Below, piece after piece: positions 7,419 to 7,575 of a DNA stretch of 7,575 nucleotides. Source of the stretch: Desulfobacteraceae bacterium (GTDB lineage: Bacteria; Desulfobacterota; Desulfobacteria; Desulfobacterales; Desulfobacteraceae); assembly GCA_015486915.1 (NCBI GenBank), contig WFQS01000082.1, forward strand, positions 1 through 7,575. The letters are read 5' to 3'. The stretch's first letter is position 1. Each line of letters starts with the position of its first letter. Made by a program: the position numbers and the translations under genes. The notes under the pieces were generated by a model, which did not search any database, was not told the DNA's origin, and saw nothing but the letters and a program-made list of their open reading frames with translations.

Positions 7419-7446
7419 ATGAAATAAGGATCGGAGATGAAATAAG
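7419..7446. repeat. 10-base direct repeat ATGAAATAAG at the edge of the palindrome
   Basis: ATGAAATAAG occurs at 7419-7428 and again at 7437-7446, separated by 8 bases. The second copy runs into the left end of the long inverted repeat. It could be a small local duplication left by insertion or slippage, or chance in AT-rich DNA. Confidence 0.5.
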
Positions 7447-7573
7447 TTGAACAGAAATAGCGCAGAATTCCGGCCCATGTACAAGGCGCATTAAAGGTTG
7501 CATACTAAACGTATTCGGCCTTTGATGCAACGAAGTAGATGGGCCGGAAGACAAGCAATCTCGTTCAACTTAT
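7442..7573. repeat. 132-base imperfect palindrome, MITE-like or REP-like hairpin element
   Basis: The outer ends ATAAGTTGAAC (7442-7452) and GTTCAACTTAT (7563-7573) are perfect 11-base inverted repeats. After about 15 unpaired bases on the left and 13 on the right, TTCCGGCCCAT (7468-7478) pairs perfectly with ATGGGCCGGAA (7539-7549). The stem continues through TAC/GTA, an internal bulge, and GCATTAAAGG (7488-7497) with CCTTTGATGC (7519-7528), which has one G-T pair. It closes at ATAC/GTAT (7502-7505, 7511-7514) around a TAAAC loop. The element has no ORF of its own and begins 42 bases after the last gene. Its design suggests a non-autonomous mobile repeat or dispersed hairpin family. The right flank is cut by the window end, so a target duplication cannot be checked. 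It could also block 3' exonucleases on the operon mRNA. Confidence 0.8.
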
Positions 7574-7575
7574 AA

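Noticed and set aside
7442..7573. Palindrome as an integron attC site
   Set aside because: Length and palindromy fit, but the ends read GTTGAAC at the left and GTTCAAC at the right, while attC needs RYYYAAC at the left and GTTRRRY at the right. No integrase or cassette array is visible.
7400..7575. Palindrome or stop-codon hairpin as an intrinsic terminator
   Set aside because: Neither is followed by a run of T residues, and the palindrome is much longer than a normal terminator stem.

Overview
The window looks like the end of a type VI secretion system (T6SS) cluster running into a vgrG-led accessory island. All credible genes lie on the + strand. Base composition is moderately AT-rich, with many A and T runs. 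Gene order, codon use and the T6SS setting suggest a Gram-negative, possibly a sulfate-reducing deltaproteobacterium (Desulfobacterales-like). That placement is a recollection of style and is not proven by anything here.

Layout: (1) positions 2-850 hold the C-terminal 282 residues of ClpV/TssH, the AAA+ ATPase that disassembles the contracted T6SS sheath. (2) 851-1064 is a gap with a doubtful 54-codon ORF and a candidate promoter. (3) 1065-2996 is a full-length VgrG/TssI spike protein with no C-terminal effector extension. (4) 3072-3482 is a small protein with a charged, K/E-rich N-terminus and a transthyretin/carboxypeptidase-regulatory-like beta domain. (5) 3479-5800, overlapping it by 4 bases, is a 773-residue protein with a metzincin-like zinc site (HEMAHGFFLRH plus a downstream TMTY Met-turn candidate) and a C-terminal Big_2-type Ig-like domain; it is the probable T6SS cargo. 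(6) 5840-7399 is an unrecognised 519-residue, beta-rich protein with an N-terminal Ig-like domain reminiscent of BsuPI-type proteinase inhibitors, then propeller-like repeats. (7) 7442-7573 is a 132-base imperfect palindrome that resembles a dispersed hairpin repeat or MITE.

Working model: VgrG is the spike, the small transthyretin-like protein is a stand-alone loading adaptor, the metallopeptidase is the delivered effector, and the last protein is a candidate immunity or accessory factor. The first two identities (ClpV, VgrG) are secure. The zinc peptidase assignment is good at motif level. The adaptor and immunity roles are inferences from domain resemblance and gene order. No PAAR tip protein is encoded in the window.
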